Below are positions 44,371-55,774 of a stretch of 64,000 nucleotides of DNA, in pieces (position 1 is the stretch's first letter; each line of letters begins with the position of its first letter). Where the stretch lies: the NCBI GenBank assembly GCA_038212215.1, contig JBBQUT010000008.1, positions 1-64,000 on the forward strand. The letters are read 5' to 3'. A program made the translations under genes and the position numbers. The stretch is from JALZAI01 sp038212215 (GTDB taxonomy: Bacteria > Actinomycetota > Actinomycetes > Mycobacteriales > Jatrophihabitantaceae). Below the pieces are notes generated by a model that did not search any database, was not told the origin of the DNA, and worked only from the letters and a program-made list of their open reading frames with translations.

Positions 44371-46155
44371 CTACTTGACCCCCCAAGTCTGGACATTGTA
44401 TGAGGGACCGAAGTTCGTCGCGTTATCACGCAGGTTCACGATGTTGTTGTACGCGGCGAGATAGGTCGGCTTCTGGAACAGCGGCAGTTCGTAGGCGTCA
44501 GCGTTGATCTTGACGTCGGCCTGGTTCATCAGGTCCTGGACCTTGGCCTGGTCGGTTGATGTCGCTGCCTTGTTGATCAATGCCTCGGCCGACGGGTCGT
44601 TGTTCGCGCCATAGTCCGCCCCGCCCTTGAGCTCGTAAATCTGCTGCGCACCGGCCACTACGAACGGCGTGCCGACCCAGGCGAAGACGATCAGGTCGTA
44701 GTTCCCGCTGCCCAGTTCGGACAGGTCCGGGGTGGTCTTCAGGGTGATGCTGATGCCGAGCTTCTTGAGCGTGGCCTGCACGACCTCGCAGATCTGCTGG
44801 CGGTTGGTGTTGCCCGCGGAGTAGGTGCACCGGAACGTCACCGCTTTGCCGGCCTTGGTCTTGAGCGAACTGCCCACGCCGGAGTAGCCGGCGTCGGTCA
44901 GGATCTTCTTGGCCTTGGTGAGGTCACCCGAACCCTGGCCCGAAGCGGTCGTGTTGTCCTTGTACCCCGCCTGGCCGGGCACGTAGATGTGGCTGCCGAG
45001 CGGCTGCGCGCCCTTGGCGAACTGACCGACGGTGCGCGCGATGATGGAGTTACGGTCGATCGCGGTGAAGACGGCGGTGCGCAGTTTCGCGTCAGACAGG
45101 AACTGGTTCTTCTCGTTGAAGCTGAGGTGCTCCCAGATCAGACCCTTACCCAGGTAGCTCTGCACGTTCTGCACGCCGGTGGTCTGGGTGACCAGGTCAG
45201 CATTCGGCTGCGCGTAGACCGACTGGATTTCGCCGTTCTTCAGCGCGGGGAACTCCTGGGTCTGGTCGGTGATGATGCGGAACACCAGCTTGGTGAGGCT
45301 GGGCTTCACCGCGCCGTACCACTTGGGGTTCGGCGCCTCTTCGATCGCCGTGTCCTTGGTGTACTTGGTGATCGTGTACGGGCCGCCGGACGCGCCGGGG
45401 TAGGTCGGCACGTTCTTGTCGAGCCAGAGGAACGACGTCAACAGCCCGGCGCCGCTCGTGCCACCGTGCTTGGCGGCGACGTGGGCGGGGTACATGTAAC
45501 CGAACATGCCCTGCCAGTCGGCAAACGGCGTCTTCATGACCATGGTCACGGTCTTGCCGCCGTTGCTTCCCTTGAGCGACGCGATCGCGCTGTAGCCCGC
45601 GGTCGTCGACGGCTCGCACTTCGGGCAGGTCTTCCCGTCGCTGGCATCGGCGAGGTACTTGAAGTCGGCGAAGTTGATCGGGGTGCCATCGTCCCAGACG
45701 GCGTTCGGCTTGATCTTGTAGACGATCGTCTGCGGGCTGGTCTTGGTCTGCGCTGCGGAGACCATCAGGTCGGTGTTGAGCACCGGCTTGAGGTCCGGCT
45801 GCGCAATGTAGACGCTCGGGAACAAGTGCCCGATCGCCTCGGAGACGTCGAACACGTTGGACGGGGTGTAGTTCAGGTTCCAGCCCGCCACGGTCTTCTC
45901 GATGCCGTACGTGATCGTGCCGCCGGGCTTGACGGTCCCCTTGTTGCAGTCGTTCGGCGCGGTGGCGCAATTCGAGAAGGTGCCGGTGCCTTTGGTTCCT
46001 GCGGTTCTCGGATCGCCGCCGCCGCCACTGCCGCTGCCGCTCGGGCTGCCGCTGCCGGACGGGGAGCTGCTGGTGCCGCTGCTCGAGCAAGCGGTCACGG
46101 CGAGGGCTATCGCTGCGACCGCTGTGATGAGTGTTTTACCTGTCTGGACTCTCAC
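44371..46155 (-). CDS. Peptide ABC transporter substrate-binding lipoprotein (family 5)
   Basis: A 594-residue family 5 solute-binding protein with signal peptide ending AIALAVTAC (lipobox) and a long Ser/Gly/Pro linker. The DppA/OppA fold follows (GGTITYGIEKTVAGWNLNY; NAVWDDGTPINFADFKYLAD; AIDRNSIIARTVGQ). GTG 46155 is preceded by AGGAGGT at eight bases. Position upstream of typA and the resemblance to LpqW-type proteins in mycobacteria are noted, but a peptide ligand is the default reading. Confidence 0.92.
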   Translation of the reverse strand: MRVQTGKTLITAVAAIALAVTACSSSGTSSSPSGSGSPSGSGSGGGGDPRTAGTKGTGTFSNCATAPNDCNKGTVKPGGTITYGIEKTVAGWNLNYTPSNVFDVSEAIGHLFPSVYIAQPDLKPVLNTDLMVSAAQTKTSPQTIVYKIKPNAVWDDGTPINFADFKYLADASDGKTCPKCEPSTTAGYSAIASLKGSNGGKTVTMVMKTPFADWQGMFGYMYPAHVAAKHGGTSGAGLLTSFLWLDKNVPTYPGASGGPYTITKYTKDTAIEEAPNPKWYGAVKPSLTKLVFRIITDQTQEFPALKNGEIQSVYAQPNADLVTQTTGVQNVQSYLGKGLIWEHLSFNEKNQFLSDAKLRTAVFTAIDRNSIIARTVGQFAKGAQPLGSHIYVPGQAGYKDNTTASGQGSGDLTKAKKILTDAGYSGVGSSLKTKAGKAVTFRCTYSAGNTNRQQICEVVQATLKKLGISITLKTTPDLSELGSGNYDLIVFAWVGTPFVVAGAQQIYELKGGADYGANNDPSAEALINKAATSTDQAKVQDLMNQADVKINADAYELPLFQKPTYLAAYNNIVNLRDNATNFGPSYNVQTWGVK

Positions 46156-46301
46156 TGGTGAGTGACCTCCTGCGTTGCTTGGGCGGGGACGATCTGTCCC
46201 CCGGCCATCCGTCGAACTCAAGTCCCTGTGTCTGCACTGTGGCAAGTTGCCCCGCTGATCGTGACCAACTGTTAATAACCACGATATTGGGGCGTGTTGT
46301 G

Positions 46302-47066
46302 TCACGAATGGATACGGCGATCCTGCAAGAACGGCAGGGAACTGCGTGTTTCGGACACGGTAGCGACGTCGATTTCGGCACTGACCACCGCCTCCCCGAC
46401 GGCGGCTTCAGCAAGGGTGCGCCCGAGCGGGTCGATCACGGCTGAATCCCCTACGTGGGTGAGGTGTTTGGCATTGCCGACCCGGTTCACGCCAAGCACG
46501 TATGCCTGGTTCTCGATGGCGCGGGCGCGCAGCAGGACCCGCCAGTGCTCGCGGCGCGGTTCTGGCCAGTTGGCGACGACGACGTAGAGATCTGTGCTGT
46601 CCGCCAGTGCCCAGAATTCGTCGGCGAATCGCAGGTCATAACAGACGAAAACCGACACTCTCAGGTCGTCAATCGCAACGGTCAAGAATGTTTCTCCGGC
46701 CGCATAATGCGCATGTTCTCCCGCAAAGGTGAACGGATGGATCTTGGCGTAGCGTTGCACTGTGCCGTCCGGCGCGGCGACGATCGCGTTGTTGTAGTAC
46801 CGGCCGTCCGCGCCGCTTTGCGCCACGGACGCAATGAGGTATGCGTTATGGCGGGCCGCTTGCTCCAGCAGGAACTGCTCGTTGCGGCCGCCTTCGTCCT
46901 CGGCGATCCGTTCAGGACGCATTGAGAACCCGGTACCGAACATCTCGGTCAGCGCGATAATGCGGGCGCCCCCGGCCGCAGCCTCTGCGATCAGCGGGGC
47001 GACGCGCGCGTGGGTCGCAGCGGGGTCCTCCCAGATGATGTCGTGCTGGACCCCTGCGATTCTCAA
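46302..47066 (-). CDS. Nitrilase-superfamily carbon-nitrogen hydrolase, probable omega-amidase
   Basis: A 254-residue CN-hydrolase with the Glu-Lys-Cys triad at E41 (ALTEMFGTGFS), K108 (YAKIHPF) and C142 (VFVCYDLRF). Sequence around GTGFSMRPE and KIHPFTFAGEHAHYAAG resembles omega-amidase/YafV-type enzymes that hydrolyse alpha-ketoglutaramate. The gene begins four bases after the stop of an aminotransferase of the glutamine-transaminase type. Together they fit the glutamine transaminase/omega-amidase salvage of methionine keto acid (inference). Confidence 0.82.
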   Translation of the reverse strand: MRIAGVQHDIIWEDPAATHARVAPLIAEAAAGGARIIALTEMFGTGFSMRPERIAEDEGGRNEQFLLEQAARHNAYLIASVAQSGADGRYYNNAIVAAPDGTVQRYAKIHPFTFAGEHAHYAAGETFLTVAIDDLRVSVFVCYDLRFADEFWALADSTDLYVVVANWPEPRREHWRVLLRARAIENQAYVLGVNRVGNAKHLTHVGDSAVIDPLGRTLAEAAVGEAVVSAEIDVATVSETRSSLPFLQDRRIHS

Positions 47067-47070
47067 GCCG

Positions 47071-48213
<1,143 letters not shown>

Positions 48214-48260
48214 ACGACGACCCTAGTCGGGCCCCGCTCCGCGCCGGAGCCTGCCGCCCG

Positions 48261-48965
48261 ATGACGACACGGGCCTTAGGGGAGGCAGGGTGGACGCCCT
48301 CAGCGCAACGCCACGCCGTGCGGGTTGGCGATCTCGAGCGATTGCGGCGCGGCGTCGTCGATCTCAGCACCCCAGCCGATCCCTCGTCGGGCCGCCGTGC
48401 GGTCGAGGCGTCCGATGCGCTGCGCGTCGGACGCGCCGCCGCTCTCGCCTGTCCGCGGGCAGTGCTGAGCCACGCGTGCGCAGCGACCGCGCTCGGGATA
48501 CCGACGGTCGGGCAAGTCTCACGCCCTTGCCTCACTGTTCGGGCAGGAACTGCGCTTCGGACGCTGAGTCGATTCCGGATGACAGTGAACGGCATTGCGG
48601 CGCCGCGACCGCAACCATCGAGTTGCGATGAGTATTGCCGATACCTTGGCCGCTGCGACTTCTACTTCGACGAGTTCGGCGTCGTGGGTGAGGCGGACGG
48701 AAAGCTCAAGTACAGACCAGAAGTGGCCGCGGTCGCGATCATCGAGGAGCGGCAGCGACACCAGGAGCTGGAGGCGACCGGCTTGATCGTCGTGCGATGG
48801 GGCTGGGCTGACCTGTACGAATTCGGGGCAGTCAAGCAGCGGCTCGAAACGGCGTTTCGGCGTGGCGCTCGGCGGGGCTCCCCGGAACGTCGGTGGGGCA
48901 TCCTGCGTCCATCCGGGCGCCAAAACCCGTTCGGCGCACGCGCCAGTAAGCCGTTGTATCCCTAA
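48261..48965 (+). CDS. AbiEi/DUF559-like protein, probably internally deleted
   Basis: A 234-residue protein resembling actinobacterial AbiEi-type proteins. The N-terminal helix-turn-helix-like region reads HAVRVGDLERLRRGVVDLS and the C-terminal nuclease-like part YFDEFGVVGEADGKLKY followed by EERQRHQELEATGLIVVRWG. The usual middle region (about 60-100 residues with a TARTxxD-type motif) is absent, the frame passing from TALRTLSRFRMTVNG straight to CDEYCRYLGRCDFYF. It may be a decayed or shortened copy. No partner toxin gene is adjacent. Confidence 0.6.
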   Translation: MTTRALGEAGWTPSAQRHAVRVGDLERLRRGVVDLSTPADPSSGRRAVEASDALRVGRAAALACPRAVLSHACAATALGIPTVGQVSRPCLTVRAGTALRTLSRFRMTVNGIAAPRPQPSSCDEYCRYLGRCDFYFDEFGVVGEADGKLKYRPEVAAVAIIEERQRHQELEATGLIVVRWGWADLYEFGAVKQRLETAFRRGARRGSPERRWGILRPSGRQNPFGARASKPLYP

Positions 48966-48985
48966 CAGCCGCTAGCGGAGGCTGT
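48965..48985. terminator. Weak hairpin between the AbiEi-like gene and typA
   Basis: ACAGCC and GGCTGT flank GCTAGCGGA between two convergent genes. The 6-bp stem is short; a terminator role is plausible only from position. Confidence 0.35.
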
Positions 48986-49055
48986 CAGCACGCGTTCGCG
49001 ACCGCTGCACATGCAAACCAACCGTCAGGCGACCAACCCGAACCGCGGCGGACGC

Positions 49056-50927
49056 TCAGCCGTTCTTCTTGGCCCGCCCGCGCAGCTTCTCGCGGTCCTG
49101 GGACAGCAGCGCCACCTTGCGCATCCGCACCGCGGCAGGGGTCACCTCGACGCACTCGTCGTCCCGGCAAAATTCCAGCGCCTGCTCCAGCGAAAGGATC
49201 CGATGCGGGATCAACGGCACGAGCACATCGCCGGATGACTGGCGCATGTTGGTGAGCTTCTTTTCCTTGGTCGGGTTCACGTCCATGTCGTCCGAGCGTG
49301 AGTTCTCCCCCACGATCATGCCCTCGTAGACCTCGGTGCCGGGGCCGACGAACAGCGTCCCACGCTCCTGCAGGTTTGCCAGCGCGAAGCCGGTCGTGGC
49401 GCCACGGCGGTCGGCGACCAGCGACCCGCTCGGACGGGTGCGGATGTCGCCGACCCACGGCTCGTATCCCTCGTGGATGTGGTGCAGCAGCCCGGTGCCG
49501 CGGGTCTCGGTGAGGAACTCGGTGCGGAAACCGATCAGTCCGCGCGCGGGTACGACGTACTCCATCCGGATCCACCCGGTGCCGTGGTCGACCATCTGTT
49601 CCAAGCGGCCCTTGCGCAGCGCGAGCAACTGGATGACCACACCTTGGTAGTCCGACGGCGCGTCGATCGTCATCCGCTCCATCGGCTCGTGCAGCTTGCC
49701 GTCTACGATTCGGGTGACGACCTGCGGCTTGCCGACGGTGATTTCGAAGCCTTCGCGGCGCATGATCTCAACGAGGATCGCCAGTTGCAGCTCGCCACGG
49801 CCCTGCACCTCCCACGTGTCGGGACGTTCGGTCGGCAGCACGCGGATCGAGACGTTGCCGACCAGTTCCGCTTCGAGCCGGTTAGACACCTGGCGCGCCG
49901 TGAGCTTCTTGCCCGATTGGCCCGCGAGCGGCGCGGTGTTGATGCCGATCGTCATCGAGATCGACGGCTCGTCGATATTGATGACCGGCAGCGGGCGCGG
50001 GTCGTCGGGGTCAGCAAGCGTCTCGCCGATGGTGATTTCCTGGATGCCGGCGATCGCGATGATGTCGCCCGGTCCGGCCGATTCGGCCGAGACGCGGTCC
50101 AGGGCATGCGTCATAAGCAGTTCGGTGATCTTCACCCGCTCGACGGTGCCGTCGGCGCGACACCATGCCGCCTGCTGGCCCTTGTGAATCGTCCCGTTGT
50201 GGACGCGGCACAGCGCCAGGCGGCCGAGGTAGGGCGAGGCGTCGAGGTTGGTGACGTGCGCCTGCAGCGGGGCACCGTCGACGAAGGTGGGCGCGTCGAT
50301 CGCATCGAGGATGGTGTCGAAGAACGGCTTGAGGTTCTCCTCCTCGGGCATGTGGCCGTCCTGCGGGCGCTTCAGCGAGGCTCGTCCGGCCTTCGCGCAG
50401 GCGTACACGATCGGGAACTCGATCTGGTGTTCGTCGGCGTCGAGATCGAGGAACAGTTCGTAGGTTTCGTCGACGACTTCGGCGATGCGCGCGTCCGGAC
50501 GGTCGACCTTGTTGATCACCAGGATGACCGGCATCCGGGCTTCGAGCGCCTTGCGCAGCACGAAACGTGTCTGTGGCAGCGGACCCTCGGAGGCGTCGAC
50601 CAGCAGCACCACACCGTCGACCATCGACAGCCCCCGCTCGACCTCGCCGCCGAAGTCGGCGTGGCCGGGAGTGTCAATGATGTTGATCGTCACCCGTTCG
50701 CCGTCGTCGCCTACGTAGTCGACAGCGGTGTTCTTCGCGAGGATGGTGATGCCCTTCTCGCGCTCGAGATCGTTGCTGTCCATCACCCGCTCGTTGACGT
50801 CGCCGGTGTCGGCCTGGTGCGCGGTGAACGCACCCGACTGCCACAGCATCGCGTCCACGAGGGTCGTCTTGCCGTGATCGACGTGAGCGACGATGGCAAC
50901 GTTACGCAGATCGCGTCGCTGTCCCAT
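49056..50927 (-). CDS. typA: Translational GTPase TypA/BipA
   Basis: A 623-residue ribosome-associated GTPase: G1 [11 protein letters not shown]2 region [12 protein letters not shown]3 [12 protein letters not shown]4 NKVDRPDAR, then domains II, III, V and the BipA-specific C-terminus ending LRGRAKKNG. It acts in ribosome assembly and stress adaptation. ATG 50927 has GGGAG upstream. It begins 17 bases after the helicase stop, so the two probably share a transcript. Confidence 0.95.
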   Translation of the reverse strand: MGQRRDLRNVAIVAHVDHGKTTLVDAMLWQSGAFTAHQADTGDVNERVMDSNDLEREKGITILAKNTAVDYVGDDGERVTINIIDTPGHADFGGEVERGLSMVDGVVLLVDASEGPLPQTRFVLRKALEARMPVILVINKVDRPDARIAEVVDETYELFLDLDADEHQIEFPIVYACAKAGRASLKRPQDGHMPEEENLKPFFDTILDAIDAPTFVDGAPLQAHVTNLDASPYLGRLALCRVHNGTIHKGQQAAWCRADGTVERVKITELLMTHALDRVSAESAGPGDIIAIAGIQEITIGETLADPDDPRPLPVINIDEPSISMTIGINTAPLAGQSGKKLTARQVSNRLEAELVGNVSIRVLPTERPDTWEVQGRGELQLAILVEIMRREGFEITVGKPQVVTRIVDGKLHEPMERMTIDAPSDYQGVVIQLLALRKGRLEQMVDHGTGWIRMEYVVPARGLIGFRTEFLTETRGTGLLHHIHEGYEPWVGDIRTRPSGSLVADRRGATTGFALANLQERGTLFVGPGTEVYEGMIVGENSRSDDMDVNPTKEKKLTNMRQSSGDVLVPLIPHRILSLEQALEFCRDDECVEVTPAAVRMRKVALLSQDREKLRGRAKKNG

Positions 50928-50944
50928 GAGCTGCTCCCCTGTCG

Positions 50945-52516
50945 TCAGTTCCCGCCCCGCGCGCGGCGCGGGAAGCGGCTCGACCCGACGGACGGGCCGC
51001 GGCTGTTGCGCCCGCCCGAATAGCGATTGTGCGGCGTTGCCCCGCGGGCGGAGGCCTGCGCACGACGCGCCTCGACAACCGCAACTCCGCTCGGCGTGCG
51101 CGCTCCGGTCGCTGACACGACCGCCGGGTCGCCGGCTACGACGTCACGCTGCTGCGCCGAGACCCCCGCCTGGCCCAGCATCTTGCGCACGTCACGTTCT
51201 TCGGCGGACGTCGTGAGCAAGACCACAACACCGTTCTCGCCCGCACGGGCGGTTCGGCCCGAGCGGTGCAGGTAGTCCTTGGGATCCGCGGGCGGATCGA
51301 CGTGCAGCACCAGGGAGACGTCATCGACGTGAATGCCGCGTGCGGCGACGTCGGTGGCCACGAGCACCGACACCGAGCCGTCCTTGAATGCATCGAGTGC
51401 GCGGGTGCGCTGCGGCTGGCTGCGCCCGCCGTGCAGCACGCCGGCGGGAACGCCGACGCGGCCGAGGTTGCGTGCCAGGCGGTCGGCGCCGTGTTTAGTG
51501 CGGACGAAGCACAGCGTGCGTCCATCACGGGCTGCGATCGAGGCGACCAGATCGGCCTTGGCCTCGAACGGGACGCGGAAGAGGTGGTGCGACATCGTGT
51601 CGACGGCCGCCGACGCGACGGAGACTGCGTGCACCGCTGGGTTGCTCAGGTAGTTCTCGACCAGCGTCGCCACGTCGCCGTCCAGGGTGGCTGAGAACAG
51701 CAACCGCTGGCCGGACGGGGTCTGGTTGAGCAGGCGGCGCATCACCGGCAGGAAGCCAAGATCGGCCATGTGGTCGGCCTCGTCCAGCACCGTGATCTCG
51801 ACGGAGTCGAGCACGCAGGCGCGGCGCTCGATCAGATCCTCCAACCGTCCGGGCGTGGCGACGACGATGTCGACGCCCTTGGTGAGCGAGTGGATCTGCT
51901 TCTGGATCGGCAGGCCGCCGGCGACCAGGCGAACGGAGAGCCCGTTGGACGCCGCCAGCGGGGAGATCGCGTCGTTGACCTGCATTGCCAGCTCGCGAGT
52001 GGGTACGAGCACGAGCCCGCGGGGACGGCGCGGCCGGGGGGCGGAACCGGCGAGCCGGGCGATCAGCGGCAGGCCGAACGCGAGCGTCTTGCCGGCACCT
52101 GTTGCGGCGCGGCCGAGCAGATCCCGCCCGGTGAGGATGTCGGGGATCGTGGCTGCCTGGATCGGGAACGGCGTGCTGATGCCGGCGCGCGAGAGCGCGG
52201 TGATCAATCCGGCCGGCAGGCCCAGCGCGGCGAAACTGGGCAGATCGTGGGTGGCGACAGTGTGCACGGGCAGGTCGTCCCAGATGCTGCGCTTGGCGGT
52301 GCGGGGGGCCGGCGCCGGTGCAGCGCGCCGGGGTGCGGGACGCGAACGCGTCGAGTTGTCGCGGTGTGCAGCGCCACGCGGCGCAGCGCCACGCGGCGCA
52401 GAAGAGCGCGGCGCAGAAGAGCGCGGCGCAGAAGAAGGCAGAGCAGAGGAGGGCAAGACGAAGTCCTTCGGAACGTGGCACGTCCCGGTGATCGCTGCGA
52501 ATGAGCGTTTAGGCAC
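50945..52516 (-). CDS. DEAD-box RNA helicase
   Basis: A 523-residue helicase with Q motif region, motif I GAATGAGKTL-like (RAATGAGKTLAFGLPL), Ia VPTRELAMQ, II VLDEADHM, III LFSATLDG, V ATDVAARGIHVDD and VI HRSGRTARAG. The N-terminal 60 residues carry SSAPR/GAAPR pentapeptide repeats encoded by a 15-bp minisatellite, and the C-terminus is basic and Gly/Arg-rich, suited to RNA binding. GTG 52516 is the most likely start; the frame further upstream has no support. Confidence 0.92.
   Translation of the reverse strand: MPKRSFAAITGTCHVPKDFVLPSSALPSSAPRSSAPRSSAPRGAAPRGAAHRDNSTRSRPAPRRAAPAPAPRTAKRSIWDDLPVHTVATHDLPSFAALGLPAGLITALSRAGISTPFPIQAATIPDILTGRDLLGRAATGAGKTLAFGLPLIARLAGSAPRPRRPRGLVLVPTRELAMQVNDAISPLAASNGLSVRLVAGGLPIQKQIHSLTKGVDIVVATPGRLEDLIERRACVLDSVEITVLDEADHMADLGFLPVMRRLLNQTPSGQRLLFSATLDGDVATLVENYLSNPAVHAVSVASAAVDTMSHHLFRVPFEAKADLVASIAARDGRTLCFVRTKHGADRLARNLGRVGVPAGVLHGGRSQPQRTRALDAFKDGSVSVLVATDVAARGIHVDDVSLVLHVDPPADPKDYLHRSGRTARAGENGVVVLLTTSAEERDVRKMLGQAGVSAQQRDVVAGDPAVVSATGARTPSGVAVVEARRAQASARGATPHNRYSGGRNSRGPSVGSSRFPRRARGGN
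52372..52446. repeat. 15-bp in-frame minisatellite in the helicase N-terminus
   Basis: Five consecutive 15-bp units: CGCCACGCGGCGCAG twice, AAGAGCGCGGCGCAG twice, and AAGAAGGCAGAGCAG. On the minus strand they encode pentapeptides SSAPR and GAAPR. The length polymorphism expected at such a repeat would keep the frame. Confidence 0.85.
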
Positions 52517-52625
52517 GAGCCCGACGCGTGTGATCCGCGTCGCATTGTGCTGTGAGCGCGGGCAATGGTGCCCGCCAGCCACTCTCAGTCTACGCGTTGC
52601 AGCCGCCGGAGGTGACAACAGCGAC

Positions 52626-53387
52626 TCAGACGGTGTACGCGGCGCCCGCCACTGCGATCTCGACGCTCCCGTCGAACGTGCTCGCAGCCTCGTCTGCGGC
52701 CACCGCGGGCGACCCCCACGGCGGGACGTGCGTAACGACCAACCGGTCGACGCCGGCGCGGGCGGCATGTTCGCCGGTCTGCTTGCCAGTCAGATGCAGG
52801 TCGGGCACGTACGGCTCGCCCGGCATGAAGGTGGCTTCGCACAGGAAGAGATCGGCGCCCGTGGCGAGCGTGACCAGTTCCGGCGACTCGCCCGTGTCGG
52901 CGGAGTACACGAGGGATTTGCCGTCGTGTTCCAGGCGCACCGCCCAGGTCGGGACCGGGTGGTTCGTCGGAGCGAAGGAGACGCTCAACGGTCCCAACTC
53001 GCCGTCGGACGGGGTGGTGAAGCCGAAGAGTTCCTGTAGCCCGAGCTTACGAGCAAGCGGGTCGTAGGCGGCGCCGAGGCGGTCGTGAGTTCCGGCCGGT
53101 CCGATCAGCGGGATGCGCCCGCCAGGCCCGCCTGCGTGATACCGCTCACCCGGGCCGTAGCGCAGCGCGACGACGTAGCCGGTCAGGTCGATGCAGTGGT
53201 CGGCGTGCAGGTGCGTGATGACGATGGCGTCGATCGCGCCAGGATCGGCGTAGCGCTGCAACGCCCCGAAAGCACCGTTGCCCAAATCGAGGACGACGCG
53301 GTAGCCGTCGGCTTCGACCAGGTAGCCGGAGGCCGGGGAATCGGGTCCGGGCATGCTGCCCGAGCAACCCAGGACCGTGAGCTTCAC
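52626..53387 (-). CDS. MBL-fold metallo-hydrolase (Rv1339-like)
   Basis: A 253-residue metallo-beta-lactamase-fold protein with the binuclear metal motif THLHADH (59-64 region), further ligands in [16 protein letters not shown] and VVTHVPPWG. By synteny (next to murI and rhomboid) it matches Rv1339 of M. tuberculosis, reported as an atypical cAMP phosphodiesterase. GTG 53387 overlaps the murI stop by GTGA. Confidence 0.88.
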   Translation of the reverse strand: MKLTVLGCSGSMPGPDSPASGYLVEADGYRVVLDLGNGAFGALQRYADPGAIDAIVITHLHADHCIDLTGYVVALRYGPGERYHAGGPGGRIPLIGPAGTHDRLGAAYDPLARKLGLQELFGFTTPSDGELGPLSVSFAPTNHPVPTWAVRLEHDGKSLVYSADTGESPELVTLATGADLFLCEATFMPGEPYVPDLHLTGKQTGEHAARAGVDRLVVTHVPPWGSPAVAADEAASTFDGSVEIAVAGAAYTV

Positions 53388-54196
53388 ACGACACCTCCAT
53401 AGACCGGCGCCGCCACGTTGGGACCGAGGAATCGGCGACTGAGCCGGACGAAAGACTCCGAGGCACCGGTGGCGCGAAACACATGCCTCGGCGGGTCAGC
53501 ATCGTCGGGCCGCAGCAGCTCGCGCGCGGTCAGCACCCGGTAGACCTCCTTAGCCGTTTCCTCCGCGCTGGACACCAGCGTCACGTCGTCACCCATCACG
53601 ACGGACAGCAACCCGGTCAGCATCGGGTAGTGGGTGCAGCCGAGAACGAGGGTGTCGACCCCGGCGGCGTTCAGCGGCGCGAGATAGGACTCGGCCAGCC
53701 CGAGCAGCTGCCGCCCGCTGGTCACGCCATGCTCGACGAACTCGGCGAAGCGCGGACACGCCGCGCTGATCACCTTGAGGTCGGGGGCGGCGGCGAAAGC
53801 ATCCTCGTACGCCCCGCTGGTGACGGTCGCAATCGTGCCGATGACCCCGACGCGGCGGTTGCGGGTGGCAGCCATCGCGCGACGCACAGCAGGCAGGATC
53901 ACCTCGACCACCGGCACGTCGTAGCGCTCGCGAGCGTCGCGCAGGCACGCGGCGCTGGCGCTGTTGCACGCGATCACCAGTGCCTTGACCCCGGACGCGA
54001 CGAGCTCGTCCATCACCTCGAGCGCGTACGCGCGGACCTGGGCGATCGGTTTGGGTCCGTAGGGACCGTTCGCGGTGTCGCCGACGTAGTGCAGCGCCTC
54101 GTGCGGAAGTTGGTCGAGAATGGCTCGGGCGACCGTCAGGCCGCCGACCCCGGAGTCCATGACTCCGATCGGCGCGTCGATGCCTGGCGCGACCAC
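53384..54196 (-). CDS. murI: Glutamate racemase
   Basis: A 270-residue racemase giving D-glutamate for peptidoglycan. Motifs [27 protein letters not shown], the two catalytic Cys in [10 protein letters not shown] and [10 protein letters not shown] are all present. GTG 54196 lies four bases after the rhomboid stop, with GAGGAT just upstream. It is coupled to the MBL gene. Confidence 0.94.
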   Translation of the reverse strand: MVAPGIDAPIGVMDSGVGGLTVARAILDQLPHEALHYVGDTANGPYGPKPIAQVRAYALEVMDELVASGVKALVIACNSASAACLRDARERYDVPVVEVILPAVRRAMAATRNRRVGVIGTIATVTSGAYEDAFAAAPDLKVISAACPRFAEFVEHGVTSGRQLLGLAESYLAPLNAAGVDTLVLGCTHYPMLTGLLSVVMGDDVTLVSSAEETAKEVYRVLTARELLRPDDADPPRHVFRATGASESFVRLSRRFLGPNVAAPVYGGVV

Positions 54197-54200
54197 ATCC

Positions 54201-54902
54201 TCACGATACGGCGGGACGGGCGCGGCGCGGACGGCGCGGTTGCTTGCGACGGCGCGGATGCAGCAGCCAGCCGACTCCGATTCCGACGAGGAATCCGCAA
54301 ACGTGCGACTGCCAGGACACCTCGGTGGAGACGCTCGGCAGTAGATTGCCGAGCAACGTCCCGAAGAAGCCGACGAGAAGGACGGCCGTGATAATCCACT
54401 TGAGGCGCCGCGAGAAGTAGGCACGGGCGAGCAGGTAGCCCATCCAGCCGAAGATCATCGCACTGGCACCGACAACGATGCCTGACGGCGCAACAAGCCA
54501 GGTCAGCAGATCGCCGACGAGCACGACCATCGCGGTCACGAACAGGAAGACCCGAACCCCGGACAGCAGCAGCACCCAGCCGACTCCGAGCAGCGGGATC
54601 GTGTTGGAGGACAGGTGCTGGTAACTGGCATGCAGGAACGGCTGCGTCGCCAGCCCCCATAGCCCGTCGACCTGGCGCGGCTTGAGGCCGAAGCGGTTGA
54701 GCCCGTAGTGCTCGCCCGCATTGATGATCTGAATGACCCAGAAGGCGGCGGCGAGCACCGCCATCACTGCGAGCGCCCCGCCCCAACTGGTGGGGTCGAA
54801 CGGCGGCTCACTCGTCTTTGCGGGCGGCGGGTTGCCGGCGGAGCTCGCACGCCTGCTCGGCGGGAGCTTGAACGGCAACCGCGGCGGACGCGACGAACCC
54901 AC
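54201..54902 (-). CDS. Rhomboid-family intramembrane serine protease
   Basis: A 233-residue protein with a 40-residue polar Pro-rich N-terminus and about six membrane helices. The catalytic Ser147 is in [17 protein letters not shown] and the His200 in [23 protein letters not shown] supplies the H/N oxyanion residues. GTG 54902 has TAGTCT (complement of 54909-54914) six bases upstream, supporting a leaderless start. First gene of the rhomboid-murI-MBL operon. Confidence 0.9.
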   Translation of the reverse strand: MGSSRPPRLPFKLPPSRRASSAGNPPPAKTSEPPFDPTSWGGALAVMAVLAAAFWVIQIINAGEHYGLNRFGLKPRQVDGLWGLATQPFLHASYQHLSSNTIPLLGVGWVLLLSGVRVFLFVTAMVVLVGDLLTWLVAPSGIVVGASAMIFGWMGYLLARAYFSRRLKWIITAVLLVGFFGTLLGNLLPSVSTEVSWQSHVCGFLVGIGVGWLLHPRRRKQPRRPRRARPAVS

Positions 54903-55105
54903 GAGCCCAGACTACTGAAACGACGACGGCGGCCGTTGAATTGACAACCAGGCGGTATGGCAGTTGTCTGGCAGAGCAGAGCTACTCGCCGGTCTGGAAC
55001 GGATCTCGCCGCGAATCGCGCCCGCGGATCCTCGAGCACCTTGCTCGACGTCCAGCTTTTTCACCTTGGAACGTCGGGCCCGCGAGGCAGAAACACGTTG
55101 ACGAT

Positions 55106-55762
55106 ATGAATGCCTACCACCTGGCCTGGCGGGGATGCGCCAGCGTCCTGTGGTTGCTCGGAATTCTCGTGTCGCTGCTTGTACTCGGCGGCTCGGCCTT
55201 GGTCGCCATCGCGATCGGGGCTGCGTTGCTGGGAGTTGCCGTCCTGATCATCGTTCATGCGCCGTCAGGGACCGGTAGCTCGCCGGCCACCTACGCGATG
55301 CCCTCAGGCACCTCGCTGGCCGCGGTCGCGGTGGGCAGCGCAGCGGCGGGCATCGCCGTGATCGGGCTGTTTCATGCGTCCGGCGGCGTCGCGGCGATCG
55401 TGCTCATCATCCTCGCCGGGACGGCTCCGATGCGGCACAGCACGTTGGCCCGCACAACGCGGACACTGACCGTTCCGGCCGCGCCAACCAGCCTTGTGGC
55501 GCGAGCGCCGTCATGGGAACGGGTCAGCAACATCGAGTTGGGTCGACGCTGGCGCACAAGCTTCGCGCACCTCCAGAATCCCGGCTCGGCCCAGGAGTGG
55601 GCCGACCTGGTCCAAACGCGCACCGAACTGCTCGATGAGCTTGCCCGCCGCGATCCCCACGGCTTCGCCCGCTGGATCGGCAGCGGGGCCGGCGCTGCGA
55701 GTGACCCCGCCCGCTACGTCCTCAAGGGCACTCCGGACCGTTCGAGAAATTGCGATTCCTAG
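55106..55762 (+). CDS. Hypothetical membrane protein
   Basis: A 218-residue protein (from ATG 55106) with two N-terminal helices (SVLWLLGILVSLLVLGGSAL and AIAIGAALLGVAVLIIV), a pair of further hydrophobic stretches (SLAAVAVGSAAAGIAVIGL; GGVAAIVLIILAG) and a soluble C-terminal region of about 85 residues (WERVSNIELGRRWRTSFAHL). I do not recognise the family. The frame continues upstream to 54941 but without supported coding. Its codon use is less biased than its neighbours, and it lies in a block inserted between rhomboid and cysM. Confidence 0.55.
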   Translation: MNAYHLAWRGCASVLWLLGILVSLLVLGGSALVAIAIGAALLGVAVLIIVHAPSGTGSSPATYAMPSGTSLAAVAVGSAAAGIAVIGLFHASGGVAAIVLIILAGTAPMRHSTLARTTRTLTVPAAPTSLVARAPSWERVSNIELGRRWRTSFAHLQNPGSAQEWADLVQTRTELLDELARRDPHGFARWIGSGAGAASDPARYVLKGTPDRSRNCDS

Positions 55763-55774
55763 CCAGCGACGCCG

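Noticed and set aside
49473..51023. Plus-strand frame of about 515 codons
   Set aside because: Antisense to typA, which has all GTPase motifs; no independent coding evidence.
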